Of a stretch of 64,000 bases of DNA, positions 43,202-51,553 are shown piece by piece. The number at the start of each line of letters is the position of its first letter. Position 1 is the first letter of the stretch. Source of the DNA: Streptomyces sp. 840.1 (lineage in GTDB: Bacteria > Actinomycetota > Actinomycetes > Streptomycetales > Streptomycetaceae); contig NZ_RJUU01000001.1 in assembly GCF_003751445.1 (NCBI RefSeq), forward strand, positions 2,919,001-2,983,000. Reading direction: 5' to 3'. Under the pieces are notes generated by a model. That model saw only the letters and a list, made by a program, of their open reading frames with translations, searched no databases and was not told where the DNA came from. A program made the position numbers and the translations under genes.

Positions 43202-45106
43202 GTGTCCACGCCACCCGCCACCACCACCGCGCCCGTCCTGGTCGAGCCGACCAGGGTCAGGGCCGCCGACGGAAGCGTCCAGCAGGTCTCCGTACCGGCG
43301 TTCGCCCCGCCCGTCCGTCGCGGCTCACTCGCGGAGATCCCCTTCGACAACGCCCGCGAGGCCCCGGCCGACGCCGTCCTCAGCCGCAAGCAGCCCGACG
43401 GCAGCTGGCTGGACGTGACGGCGGCGGAGTTCGCGGGCGAGGTGCTCGCCGTCGCCAAGGGCCTGATCGCCGAAGGGCTGCGGGGCGGCGACCGCATCGC
43501 GATCATGGCCCGCACGACGTACGAGTGGACGCTGCTGGACTTCGCGTCGTGGGCCGCCGGACTGGTCACCGTCCCCATCTACCCGACCTCGTCCGCCTTC
43601 CAGGCCCGCTGGATACTCCAGGACTCCGGCGCCGTCGCCTGCGCGGTCGAGACGGCCGAACAGGGCCGCGTCATCAGCCAGGAACGCAAGCAGCTCGGCG
43701 GCCTCACCCACCTCTGGCAGTTCGACACGGGCGTACTGGGACGGCTGAAGTCGGCCGGCCGGGCCATCCCCGACGACGCCGTCGCGGCCCGCCGCGCCAC
43801 GCTGGAACCACAGACCCCCGCCACCCTCATCTACACCTCGGGTACCACCGGCCGTCCCAAGGGCTGCGTGCTGACCCACGGCAACTTCTTCGCCGAGGTC
43901 GACAACGCCATCGAGCTCCTGCACCCGGTCTTCAAGTCGGTCAGCAAGTACCCGGCGTCCACCCTGCTGTTCCTGCCGCTGTCGCACGTCTTCGGCCGGA
44001 TGGTCGCGATCGGCTGTCTGCGCGCGAGGGTCAGGCTCGGCCACGCGCCGTCCATCAGGACCGAGGACCTGCTCGCGGACCTGGCGGGCTTCAGGCCCTC
44101 GTTCCTGCTGGCCATCCCGTACGTGCTGGAGAAGGTGTACAACACCGGCCGGGCCACCGCCGAGAAGATGGGCCGTGCCTCGTCCTTCGACCGGGCCGCC
44201 CGGATCGCCCAGCGCTACGGCCAGGCCGTCGAGGCCGCCGAACACGGCACGGGCCCCGGCCCCGGACTCGGCCTGCGGGCGGCCCGCGCACTGTACGACC
44301 CGCTGGTCTACCGCCGCATCCGGGCCGCGCTCGGCGGCCAGGTCCGGTACGCGATCTGCGGCGGCTCCCCGCTGGGCAGCCGGCTCGCCGCGTTCTACGC
44401 GGGCGCCGGCATCGAGATCTTCGAGGGGTACGGCCTGACGGAGACCACCGCCGCCGCCACCGTCACCCCGCCCCTCAGACCGCGCCTGGGCACGGTCGGC
44501 TGGCCGATGCCGGGCACCGCCGTCCGCATCGCGGGCGACGGCGAGGTGCTGCTCAGCGGCGGCCAGGTGTTCCAGGGCTACTGGGACGCCGAACGCGGCG
44601 AGGCGGTGCCCGCGCTGGACGGCGGCTGGTTCGCCACCGGGGACCTGGGCGCGCTCGACGAGGACGGCTACCTCACGATCACCGGCCGCAAGAAGGACAT
44701 CATCATCACCTCGGGCGGCAAGAACGTCACCCCGGCCCCGCTGGAGGACTGGCTGCGCGCCCATCCGCTGGTCAGCCAGTGCATGGTGGTCGGCGACAAC
44801 CGCTCGTTCATCACCGCCCTGATCACCCTGGAGCCGGACGGGCTGTCCCACTGGCGCCGGATGAAGAAGAAGGAGGGCGTCCCGCTGCACGAGCTGATCC
44901 ACGACGAGGAGCTGCACACCACGCTGCAACGCGCGGTCGACGAGGCCAACCGGCTCGTGTCCCGCGCCGAGTCGATCCGGAAGTTCACCGTGCTGCCGGT
45001 CGACTTCACCGAGGAGCGCGGCCATCTCACGCCCTCGCTGAAACTGAAGCGGGACGCGATCACGCGGGACTTCTCGGCGGAGATCGAGGAGCTGTACCGC
45101 AAGTGA
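43202..45106 (+). CDS. Long-chain fatty-acid-CoA ligase
   Basis: 634 aa from the GTG at 43202 (GAGGAG six bases upstream). It is an ANL-superfamily ligase of the FadD15-like type: IYTSGTTGRPKGCVLTHGN, a long fatty-acyl channel insertion (SVSKYPASTLLFLPLSHVFGRM in outline), GYGLTETTAA, FATGDLGALDEDGYL, TGRKKDIIITSGGKNV and the C-terminal TPSLKLKRD lysine. It activates long-chain acids to CoA esters. It follows the thiolase by 77 bp and may share its promoter, giving a consistent fatty-acid set with fabG4 and htdX. Confidence 0.92.
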   Translation: MSTPPATTTAPVLVEPTRVRAADGSVQQVSVPAFAPPVRRGSLAEIPFDNAREAPADAVLSRKQPDGSWLDVTAAEFAGEVLAVAKGLIAEGLRGGDRIAIMARTTYEWTLLDFASWAAGLVTVPIYPTSSAFQARWILQDSGAVACAVETAEQGRVISQERKQLGGLTHLWQFDTGVLGRLKSAGRAIPDDAVAARRATLEPQTPATLIYTSGTTGRPKGCVLTHGNFFAEVDNAIELLHPVFKSVSKYPASTLLFLPLSHVFGRMVAIGCLRARVRLGHAPSIRTEDLLADLAGFRPSFLLAIPYVLEKVYNTGRATAEKMGRASSFDRAARIAQRYGQAVEAAEHGTGPGPGLGLRAARALYDPLVYRRIRAALGGQVRYAICGGSPLGSRLAAFYAGAGIEIFEGYGLTETTAAATVTPPLRPRLGTVGWPMPGTAVRIAGDGEVLLSGGQVFQGYWDAERGEAVPALDGGWFATGDLGALDEDGYLTITGRKKDIIITSGGKNVTPAPLEDWLRAHPLVSQCMVVGDNRSFITALITLEPDGLSHWRRMKKKEGVPLHELIHDEELHTTLQRAVDEANRLVSRAESIRKFTVLPVDFTEERGHLTPSLKLKRDAITRDFSAEIEELYRK

Positions 45107-45353
45107 GCCGGCGTGCCCGCCGACCGTGCTCCGGCCCGGTGGCGGGCACGGCGGCGGGGCCGGGGGCGGGCCCGGTGGACCCGCCCCGGGCCATGGGGAC
45201 GATGCGGTCCGAGGGACGACGCGGCCCAGGGGGACGATGAGGACCACGGGAGCCCTGGGGGCGACCTTCGTCATCCGGCCGGCTACTTTCGTCCCCCCGG
45301 CCTGGCCCATCGGCCGATGCCCGCCCCGGGGCGGCCCCTCTAGCTTCGGAGGC

Positions 45354-46358
45354 ATGGCCACCGAACGCGCACGCCATCACCGCCTCCGGTCGGTGCTCGC
45401 CCTCTTCCTGCTGGCACCGCTGATCGGGGAGTTCCTGCTGGGCAACCAGCCGATCACGGCGCTCCCCTCGGTGTTCCTGCTCGCGCCCCTGTACGGGGGC
45501 GGCGCGTTGCTGGTCCGGGAGGCGACCAGGCGCGCCGGGCGCGGCTGGCCCACCATGATCCTGCTCGGCGCGGCCTACGCACTCATCGAGGAGGGCCCGG
45601 TCGACCAGATGCTGTGGAACCCGCACTACGGCGGCTTCGACCTGGGCGCCGCGTACGCGGGCATGCGGGTGCCCCTGCTGGACACCGGTGTCCAGCTGCT
45701 CCAGGACGTGCTGACGCTGCACACCGTGTGGAGCATCTGCGTGCCCATCGCGCTCGTCGAGGCCTTCGCCGGGGACGGCGACCGCACCCGCCCCTGGCTC
45801 GGTCTCCCCGGCCTCTCGGCGACCGCCCTCGTGTTCACCGCCGGTTCGGGCTTCCTCGCCCTGGCGCAGGTGCGGTCCGAGGACTTCGTGGCCGCGCCGG
45901 AGCAGTTCACCGCGGCGGGCGTGCTCATCGCCGTACTGATCACCGCGGCCTTCCTCTGCCGCCCGCCGCGGGCGCGGCACACGACCGGCCGGCCGCCGCC
46001 CTCCCCCTGGGTGGTCGGTGCGCTGTCGTTCGCCGCCACCAGCGCGTACTGGGGCCGTGAGTACCTGCCGGACGGGGTGCCCCCGGCGGTGCCCGTCCTC
46101 GGCTGGGCGCTGCTCGTGGCGGCGGTGCTGGTGCCGTGCGTCCGCTGGGCGCGCAGCGAGCGGTGGACCGGGGCGCACCGGCTCGGGCTCGCCGGGGGTG
46201 CGCTGCTCACCTATGCCTGGGTGGGGTTCGAGCAGGCGCGGTACCTGGACGTGTCCCGCGCCACCGGCCTGATCGGCAACGCGGTGTTCGCGACGGGCGC
46301 CCTGGCGCTGCTGGCCGCGGCGGTGGCGGCGGTGCGCCCGGCACGGGCGCTGCGCTGA
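45354..46358 (+). CDS. Polytopic membrane protein of unknown function
   Basis: 334 aa with about eight to ten hydrophobic helices (SVLALFLLAPLIGEFLL, VFLLAPLYGGGALLVREATRR, MILLGAAYALIEEGPVDQM and further to the C-terminus). The EATRR and IEEGPVDQ segments are reminiscent of membrane CAAX-protease-like proteins (E-E and R motifs), but the second-half histidines are not convincing. The ATG has CGGAGG close by, and TAGCTT at 45341-45346 lies 7 bases upstream, so a leaderless start is also possible. No function is assigned. Confidence 0.75.
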   Translation: MATERARHHRLRSVLALFLLAPLIGEFLLGNQPITALPSVFLLAPLYGGGALLVREATRRAGRGWPTMILLGAAYALIEEGPVDQMLWNPHYGGFDLGAAYAGMRVPLLDTGVQLLQDVLTLHTVWSICVPIALVEAFAGDGDRTRPWLGLPGLSATALVFTAGSGFLALAQVRSEDFVAAPEQFTAAGVLIAVLITAAFLCRPPRARHTTGRPPPSPWVVGALSFAATSAYWGREYLPDGVPPAVPVLGWALLVAAVLVPCVRWARSERWTGAHRLGLAGGALLTYAWVGFEQARYLDVSRATGLIGNAVFATGALALLAAAVAAVRPARALR

Positions 46359-46432
46359 GCCCGAAGCGCCTGCTGCGGGGTGCCGACGGGGGTTTCGCCG
46401 CCGAGGTCGCACTGAGCCCTCCCTTCCCCTTG

Positions 46433-46449
46433 TCTGATGCGGCGTCAGG
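46433..46449. promoter_or_regulatory. Operator copy 1 of the TCTGACG-N3-CGTCAGA family
   Basis: TCTGATGCGGCGTCAGG deviates at two positions from the consensus of the four sites in this window. It lies 71 bp upstream of the luciferase-like oxidoreductase start. Confidence 0.55.
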
Positions 46450-46475
46450 TACGACGATGGCCCCGCGCGCCGTCA

Positions 46476-46492
46476 AGTGACGAGGCGTCAGA
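46476..46492. promoter_or_regulatory. Operator copy 2 of the TCTGACG-N3-CGTCAGA family
   Basis: AGTGACGAGGCGTCAGA keeps the TGACG/CGTCA core. It is followed at once by TATGGT (46493-46498), a -10-like element 21 bases before the GTG of the oxidoreductase, so binding should block RNA polymerase. Confidence 0.6.
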
Positions 46493-46519
46493 TATGGTCC
46501 AGGGGAAGGAGGCCGGACG

Positions 46520-47464
46520 GTGCCGATCACGCCCGCCGGGCCGCTGTCGTACGGGATGCAGCTCCCGATCCAGTCGCAGAGCGCGATCTACGCAGAGCCG
46601 TGGGAGGCCGGGGCCACCCCGGCCGACCTCGCCGAGATCGCCCGCACCGCCGACCGCACCGGGTTCGCGTACATCGCGAGCTGCGACCACGTCGCCATTC
46701 CGCGCCGGCTCGCGGACGGCATGAGCACCGTCTGGTACGACCCGGTGGCCACGCTCGGGTTCCTCGCCGGGGTCACCGAGCGCGTGCTGCTGATGAGCCA
46801 TGTCGCCGTCGTCGGGCTGCGGCACCCGCTGGCCACCGCCAAGCAGTACGCGACCCTCGACCACCTCAGCGGCGGCCGGCTGGTCCTCGGGGTCGGGGCC
46901 GGGCACGTGCGCGAGGAGTTCGAGGCGCTCGGGGCGGACTTCGACGGGCGCGGCGCAGTGCTCGACGAGACGATCGACGCGCTGAAGGCCGCGCTCGGGC
47001 CCGAGGAGTACCCGGAGTTCGCGGGGGAGCGGTTCTCCTTCAGCGGTCTCGGCCAGCTGCCCAGGCCCGCCCAGGAGCGGGTGCCGGTCTGGGTGGGCGG
47101 CTCCTCGCCCGCCGCGGTGCGCAGGGCCGCCGTGCGCGGCGACGGCTGGCTCCCGCAGGGCGACCCGAGGGAGAAGCTGCCGGAGCAGATCGCCCGGCTG
47201 CGCGCGCTGCGCGATGCGGCCGGGGTCGCCGAGCCGATCGTCGTCGGGGCCATCACCGAGCCGCTGTACGTGGGTGAGCCGGACTGGTCCGTGGGGCGGC
47301 GCACCCTCAGCGGGAAGCCGGAGGCCCTCGCCGAGTCGCTGCGGGAGTACGTGGCGATGGGCGTGCACCAGATCCAGGTGCGGTTCCGCAGCCGCAGCCG
47401 GGCCGAACTGACCGATCAGATGGCGGCGTTCGCCGCCGATGTCGCACCTCACCTCGACAGGTAG
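46520..47464 (+). CDS. LLM-class F420-dependent oxidoreductase
   Basis: 314 aa; GTG start with GGAGG seven bases upstream. Bacterial luciferase-like TIM barrel: FAYIASCDHVAIPRR, the cofactor segment LDHLSGGRLVLGVGAGH and the C-terminal half VPVWVGGSS. These features fit an F420-dependent (TIGR03619-like) subfamily, which uses F420H2 or FMNH2 to reduce or hydroxylate small molecules. It forms an operon with the SDR 10 bp downstream and is preceded by two palindromic operators. The substrate is unknown, probably a xenobiotic or terpenoid-like compound. Confidence 0.88.
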   Translation: MPITPAGPLSYGMQLPIQSQSAIYAEPWEAGATPADLAEIARTADRTGFAYIASCDHVAIPRRLADGMSTVWYDPVATLGFLAGVTERVLLMSHVAVVGLRHPLATAKQYATLDHLSGGRLVLGVGAGHVREEFEALGADFDGRGAVLDETIDALKAALGPEEYPEFAGERFSFSGLGQLPRPAQERVPVWVGGSSPAAVRRAAVRGDGWLPQGDPREKLPEQIARLRALRDAAGVAEPIVVGAITEPLYVGEPDWSVGRRTLSGKPEALAESLREYVAMGVHQIQVRFRSRSRAELTDQMAAFAADVAPHLDR

Positions 47465-47474
47465 GAGTCAGGTC

Positions 47475-48260
47475 ATGGGCAAGCTGGACGGGCGCACCGT
47501 GCTGATCAGCGGTGCGGCGCGCGGGCAGGGCGAGCAGGAGGCGCGGCTGTTCGCCGCCGAGGGCGCCCGGGTGGTGATCGCCGATGTGCTCGACGAGCAG
47601 GGCGCGGCACTCGCGAAGGAGCTGGGGGAGGAGTCCGCGCTCTTCGTCCACCTGGACGTCAGCCGGGAGGCGGACTGGCAGGCGGCGGTCGTCGCGGCGA
47701 AGGCCGCCTTCGGGCGGATCGACGGGCTGGTCAACAACGCGGGGATCCTGCGGTTCAACGAGCTGGTGACCACGCCGCTGGAGGAGTTCCAGCAGGTGGT
47801 GCAGGTCAACCAGGTGGGGGCCTTCCTGGGGATACGGACCGTGGCACCGGAGATCGTGGCGGCGGGAGGCGGGACGATCGTCAACACCTCCTCATACACC
47901 GGGCTCACCGGTATGGCGTTCGTCGGCGCGTACGCGGCGACCAAGCACGCCGTCCTCGGCCTGACCAAGGTGGCCGCCGTGGAGCTGGCGGCGAAGGGGG
48001 TCAGGGTCAACGCCGTGTGCCCCGGGGCCGTGGACACGGCGATGTCCAATCCTGCGGCGCTGGACCCGGACGCCGACCAGGTGGCGTCGAAGGAGGCCGT
48101 GGACGGGCTGTACCGCAAGCTCGTCCCCCTCGGCCGGATCGGCAGGCCCGAGGAGGTCGCGGCGCTCGCCCTGTTCCTGACCTCGGACGACTCCTCGTAC
48201 ATCACCGGGCAGCCGTTCGTCATCGACGGCGGGTGGCTGGCCGGGGTCAGCCTCTTCTGA
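47475..48260 (+). CDS. Short-chain dehydrogenase/reductase
   Basis: 261 aa from the ATG at 47475, with AGGAG eight bases before it. Classical SDR: cofactor loop SGAARGQG, NNAG (VNNAGILRF), Ser in NTSSYTG, catalytic YAATK, and PGAVDTAM. Its ending (GQPFVIDGGWLAG) is typical of 3-alpha/20-beta-hydroxysteroid-type SDRs. The Asp after beta-2 (IADVLDEQ) indicates NAD preference. It is co-transcribed with the luciferase-like oxidoreductase and probably oxidises a secondary alcohol formed in the same pathway. Confidence 0.9.
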   Translation: MGKLDGRTVLISGAARGQGEQEARLFAAEGARVVIADVLDEQGAALAKELGEESALFVHLDVSREADWQAAVVAAKAAFGRIDGLVNNAGILRFNELVTTPLEEFQQVVQVNQVGAFLGIRTVAPEIVAAGGGTIVNTSSYTGLTGMAFVGAYAATKHAVLGLTKVAAVELAAKGVRVNAVCPGAVDTAMSNPAALDPDADQVASKEAVDGLYRKLVPLGRIGRPEEVAALALFLTSDDSSYITGQPFVIDGGWLAGVSLF

Positions 48261-48277
48261 CCATGCTCCGCATGGTG

Positions 48278-48294
48278 TCTGACGGGTCGTCAGG
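48278..48294. promoter_or_regulatory. Operator copy 3 of the TCTGACG-N3-CGTCAGA family
   Basis: TCTGACGGGTCGTCAGG differs from a perfect palindrome by one arm base. It is directly followed by TTGACG (48297-48302), a -35-like hexamer. Confidence 0.65.
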
Positions 48295-48339
48295 TATTGA
48301 CGGGTCGGGGTGTCGGTGGAACAGTCGGGCACATCAGAA

Positions 48340-48356
48340 TCTGACGGATCGTCAGA
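48340..48356. promoter_or_regulatory. Operator copy 4 of the TCTGACG-N3-CGTCAGA family
   Basis: TCTGACGGATCGTCAGA is a perfect 7-bp inverted repeat around 3 bp. It lies 24 bp before the TTG start of the second luciferase-like gene. Confidence 0.7.
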
Positions 48357-48380
48357 AACGATTGAGGACGGTGAACCCCC

Positions 48381-49502
48381 TTGGAATTCGGGCTCTTTGT
48401 GCAGGGGTACGTGCCAGCCGCTCGGTCCAGGGTGGATCCCGGGGCAGAGCACAAGGCGCTGATCGAGGAGACCGAGTACGTCATCCAGGCGGACAAGTCC
48501 GGATTCAAGTACGCCTGGGCCTCCGAGCACCACTTCCTGGAGGAGTACTCGCACATCTCGGCCAACGACGTCTACCTCGGCTACCTCGCCCACGCCACGG
48601 ACCGCATTCACCTCGGCTCCGGCATCTTCAACCCGCTGGCCCCGGTGAACCACCCGGTGAAGGTGGCCGAGAAGGTCGCCATGATGGACCACCTGTCCGA
48701 GGGGCGCTTCGAGTTCGGCTCCGGGCGCGGGGCGGGCAGCCACGAGATCCTCGGGTTCATGCCGGGCATCACCGACATGAACCACACCAAGGACCTCTGG
48801 GAGGAGACCATCTCGGAGTTCCCGAAGATGTGGCTCCAGGACGAGTACGTCGGCTTCCAGGGCAAGAGCTGGTCGCTGCCGCCGCGCAAGATCCTGCCCA
48901 AGCCGTACGGGAAGTCGCACCCGGCGATGTGGTACGCGGCCGGCTCGCCGTCCTCGTACGCCATGGCGGGCAGCAAGGGGCTCGGAGTGCTGGGCTTCAG
49001 CGTGCAGAAGGTCTCCGACATGGAGTGGGTGGTCGACTCCTACAAGACAGCCGTCAAGGATGCCGAGCCGATCGGTGACTTCGTCAACGACAACGTGATG
49101 GTCACCTCGACGGCGATCTGCGCCGAGACCCACGCCAAGGCCGTCGAGATCGCGGTGGGCGGCGGGCTGAACTACCTCCAGTCGCTGCTGTTCCGCTACC
49201 ACGACACGTTCCCGCGCCCCGAGGGCATCCCGCAGTGGCCCGAGCTGCTGCCCGAGTACTCCGAGGAGATCATCGAACTCCTCATCGCCGAGGAGCTGAT
49301 GATCTGCGGCGACCCGGACGAGGTGCTGGCACAGTGCCGGCGCTGGGAGCGGGCGGGCGCGGACCAGCTGAGCTTCGGGCTGCCGATCGGGATCAGCCCC
49401 GAGGACACCCTGAACTCGATCAAGCTGATCGGCGAGCACGTGATCCCGGAGATCGACACGGATCCGGTGCACCGGACGACACGGTTCCGCGACGCGGCGT
49501 GA
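48381..49502 (+). CDS. LLM-class flavin-dependent monooxygenase
   Basis: 373 aa. It starts at a TTG (LEFGLFVQGYVP), with GAGGACGG about ten bases upstream. Luciferase-like fold: YAWASEHHFLEEYSHISAN, LGSGIFNPLAPVNHPVKVAEKVAMMDHL in outline, and SEGRFEFGSGRGAGS. This is the FMN-type subgroup (EHHF in the second strand), distinct from the F420-type gene at 46520. The next two genes encode a metal amidohydrolase and an aldehyde dehydrogenase, so oxidation, hydrolysis and aldehyde oxidation of one substrate are likely. A perfect operator palindrome precedes it. Confidence 0.9.
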   Translation: MEFGLFVQGYVPAARSRVDPGAEHKALIEETEYVIQADKSGFKYAWASEHHFLEEYSHISANDVYLGYLAHATDRIHLGSGIFNPLAPVNHPVKVAEKVAMMDHLSEGRFEFGSGRGAGSHEILGFMPGITDMNHTKDLWEETISEFPKMWLQDEYVGFQGKSWSLPPRKILPKPYGKSHPAMWYAAGSPSSYAMAGSKGLGVLGFSVQKVSDMEWVVDSYKTAVKDAEPIGDFVNDNVMVTSTAICAETHAKAVEIAVGGGLNYLQSLLFRYHDTFPRPEGIPQWPELLPEYSEEIIELLIAEELMICGDPDEVLAQCRRWERAGADQLSFGLPIGISPEDTLNSIKLIGEHVIPEIDTDPVHRTTRFRDAA

Positions 49503-49556
49503 GGCGGGCCGCGCCGGCGTTCGAGGCGCGGGCTTCCGGGGGCGCTGCCCCCGTAC

Positions 49557-49579
49557 CCCCCCGGACTACGTCCGGGGGG
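49557..49579. terminator. Stable GC hairpin after the monooxygenase gene
   Basis: Arms at 49557-49566 and 49570-49579 pair perfectly (10 bp) around a 3-base loop. The surrounding GGGGGCGC/CCCCC runs look like a common Streptomyces intergenic repeat. It may attenuate read-through into the amidohydrolase gene. Confidence 0.6.
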
Positions 49580-49687
49580 ACCCCCAAGGGGCTTGGTTCT
49601 CCCGGCGGGGCCCAGGAACGAGCGGCGTCTTCCCGGACCGCCGCTCCGCGAGCCGGGGTGCGTACCGCGGCCGTACGCACCCCGGCG

Positions 49688-49774
49688 CACCACCACCAGC
49701 ACAGCGCCACCACCGCACAGCATCACCGGCATCACCACCACCAGCACCAGCATCACCACCAGCACCAGCACCAC
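49688..49774 (+). other. Histidine/glutamine-rich in-frame tract upstream of the amidohydrolase
   Basis: Twenty-nine codons in the frame of the downstream gene, built of CAC/CAT/CAG triplets, encode 17 His and 6 Gln residues; three more His follow at codons after 49774. The frame is open from before the tract to the amidohydrolase ATG at 49814, and a GTG at 49658 or the ATG at 49775 could start it. It is either a His-rich, metal-binding N-terminal extension, a translated leader peptide, or a non-coding triplet repeat. Confidence 0.5.
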
Positions 49775-49813
49775 ATGAACTCCCCTCACCACCACGGAGA
49801 AAGGGACCCCGTC

Positions 49814-51553
49814 ATGCTCGACCACCTCATCCGCGGAGCGACCGTCGTGGACGGCACCGGCGGACCCTCCTACCTGGCGGACATCGGCATCCGTGACGGC
49901 CGGATCGCCGTCATCGCGGAACCCGGCACGGCCCCCGGGCCCGCCGCGACCACCGAGGACGCCACCGGCCTCGTCCTGGCGCCCGGCTTCGTCGACCCGC
50001 ACACCCACTACGACGCCCAGCTGTTCTGGGACCCCTACGCCACCCCGTCGATGAACCACGGCGTGACCACCGTCGCCGGGGGCAACTGCGGTTTCACCCT
50101 CGCCCCGCTCCACCCGGACCGCCCCGAGGACGCCGACTACACCCGGCGGATGATGTCGCGGGTCGAGGGCATGGCGCTCAAGGCCCTGGAGGAGGGCGTG
50201 GACTGGACCTGGTCCAGCTTCCGCGAGTACCTGGACGCGCTCGACGGGCGGATCGCCGTCAACGCCGGGTTCATGGTCGGGCACTGCGCGCTGCGCCGCC
50301 ACGTCATGGGCGCCGACGCGGTCGGCGGACAGCCGACGCCCGCCCAGATGGACGCCATGCTGGCCCTGTTCCACGACGCGATGGACGCCGGGGCCTGGGG
50401 CCTGTCCACCACCCAGTCCTCCACCCACGCCGACGGCGACGGGCAGCCCGTCGCCTCCCGGCACGCGCTGCCCGAGGAACTCCTCGCCCTGTCCCGCGCG
50501 GTCGGCGAGCACGAGGGCACCCAGATCGAGGCGATCGTCGCGGGCTGCCTCGACCAGTTCTCCGACGACGAGATCGACCTGTTCGTCGACATGACGGCGG
50601 CCGCCGGACGCCCGCTGAACTGGAACGTCCTGACCATCGACGCCGCCGTACCCGAACGCGTGCCGCGCCAGCTGGTCCCCAGCGAACGCGCCCGCCGCGC
50701 GGGCGGCCGGATCGTCGCGCTGACGATGCCGATCCTCACCCCGATGAACATGTCGCTCGGCACGTTCTGCGCGCTCAACCTGATCCCCGGCTGGGGCGAC
50801 ATCCTGTCCCTGCCCGTCCCCGAGCGCATCGAGCGGCTGCGGGACGCCGGCACCCGCACCGAGATGCTGCGCCGCGCCAACAGCAAGGAGGCCGGCGTCT
50901 TCCGCCGCCTGGCGAACTTCGGGCGGTACGTCATCGGCGACACCTACAGCGCGGCGAACGAGGGCCTCAGCGGCCGCGTGGTCAACGACATCGCCGCCGA
51001 GCGCGGCCAGGACCCCTTCGAATGCCTCGTCGAGATCTGCGCGGCCGACGAACTGCGCACGGTCCTGTGGCCGATGCCCACCGACAACGACCCCGACTCC
51101 TGGGCGCTGCGGCAGCGGACCTGGGAACACGAGGACGTGATGCTCGGCGGCTCCGACGCGGGCGCCCACCTGGACCGGATGTGCGGAGCCCCGTACACCA
51201 CCCGGTTCATCGGCGACTGCCTGCGCGGCCGCAGGCTCATGCCGCTCGAAGCAGCCGTGAAGATGCTCACCGACGACCCCGCGCGCCTCTTCGGCCTGCG
51301 CGAGAGGGGCAGGATCGCGGAGGGCTACCACGCCGACCTCGTCCTCTTCGACCCCGAACGCATCGACGCGGGCCCGGCCACCCTCGTCCACGACCTGCCG
51401 GGCGACAGCCCCCGGCTCGACTCCAAGGCGCTCGGCATCGTGTCGGTCCGGGTCAACGGGGTGGAGACGCTGCGCGACGACAAGGTGACCGGCGCGGTCC
51501 CCGGCACGGTGCTGCGCTCCGGACGCGACACCCGGACGGTGAGCACGCAGTGA
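49814..51553 (+). CDS. N-acyl-D-amino-acid deacylase-like amidohydrolase
   Basis: 579 aa from the ATG at 49814, which has GGAGAAAGG upstream. Metal-dependent amidohydrolase of the D-aminoacylase type: N-terminal small beta-domain (IRGATVVDGTGGPSYLADIGI), metal ligands in APGFVDPHTHYDAQ, a later His in GHCALRRHV, and the catalytic Asp in LGGSDAGAHLDRM. The C-terminal beta-strands return to the small domain (GYHADLVLFDPERI). It should hydrolyse an amide, lactam or related bond. The stop overlaps the aldehyde dehydrogenase GTG. Histidine-rich codons upstream could extend the N-terminus. Confidence 0.9.
   Translation: MLDHLIRGATVVDGTGGPSYLADIGIRDGRIAVIAEPGTAPGPAATTEDATGLVLAPGFVDPHTHYDAQLFWDPYATPSMNHGVTTVAGGNCGFTLAPLHPDRPEDADYTRRMMSRVEGMALKALEEGVDWTWSSFREYLDALDGRIAVNAGFMVGHCALRRHVMGADAVGGQPTPAQMDAMLALFHDAMDAGAWGLSTTQSSTHADGDGQPVASRHALPEELLALSRAVGEHEGTQIEAIVAGCLDQFSDDEIDLFVDMTAAAGRPLNWNVLTIDAAVPERVPRQLVPSERARRAGGRIVALTMPILTPMNMSLGTFCALNLIPGWGDILSLPVPERIERLRDAGTRTEMLRRANSKEAGVFRRLANFGRYVIGDTYSAANEGLSGRVVNDIAAERGQDPFECLVEICAADELRTVLWPMPTDNDPDSWALRQRTWEHEDVMLGGSDAGAHLDRMCGAPYTTRFIGDCLRGRRLMPLEAAVKMLTDDPARLFGLRERGRIAEGYHADLVLFDPERIDAGPATLVHDLPGDSPRLDSKALGIVSVRVNGVETLRDDKVTGAVPGTVLRSGRDTRTVSTQ

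Noticed and set aside
49235..49813. Amidohydrolase starting as far upstream as 49235
   Set aside because: That extension lies inside the well-supported monooxygenase gene and crosses a stable hairpin. Only the part from about 49658 is worth considering.
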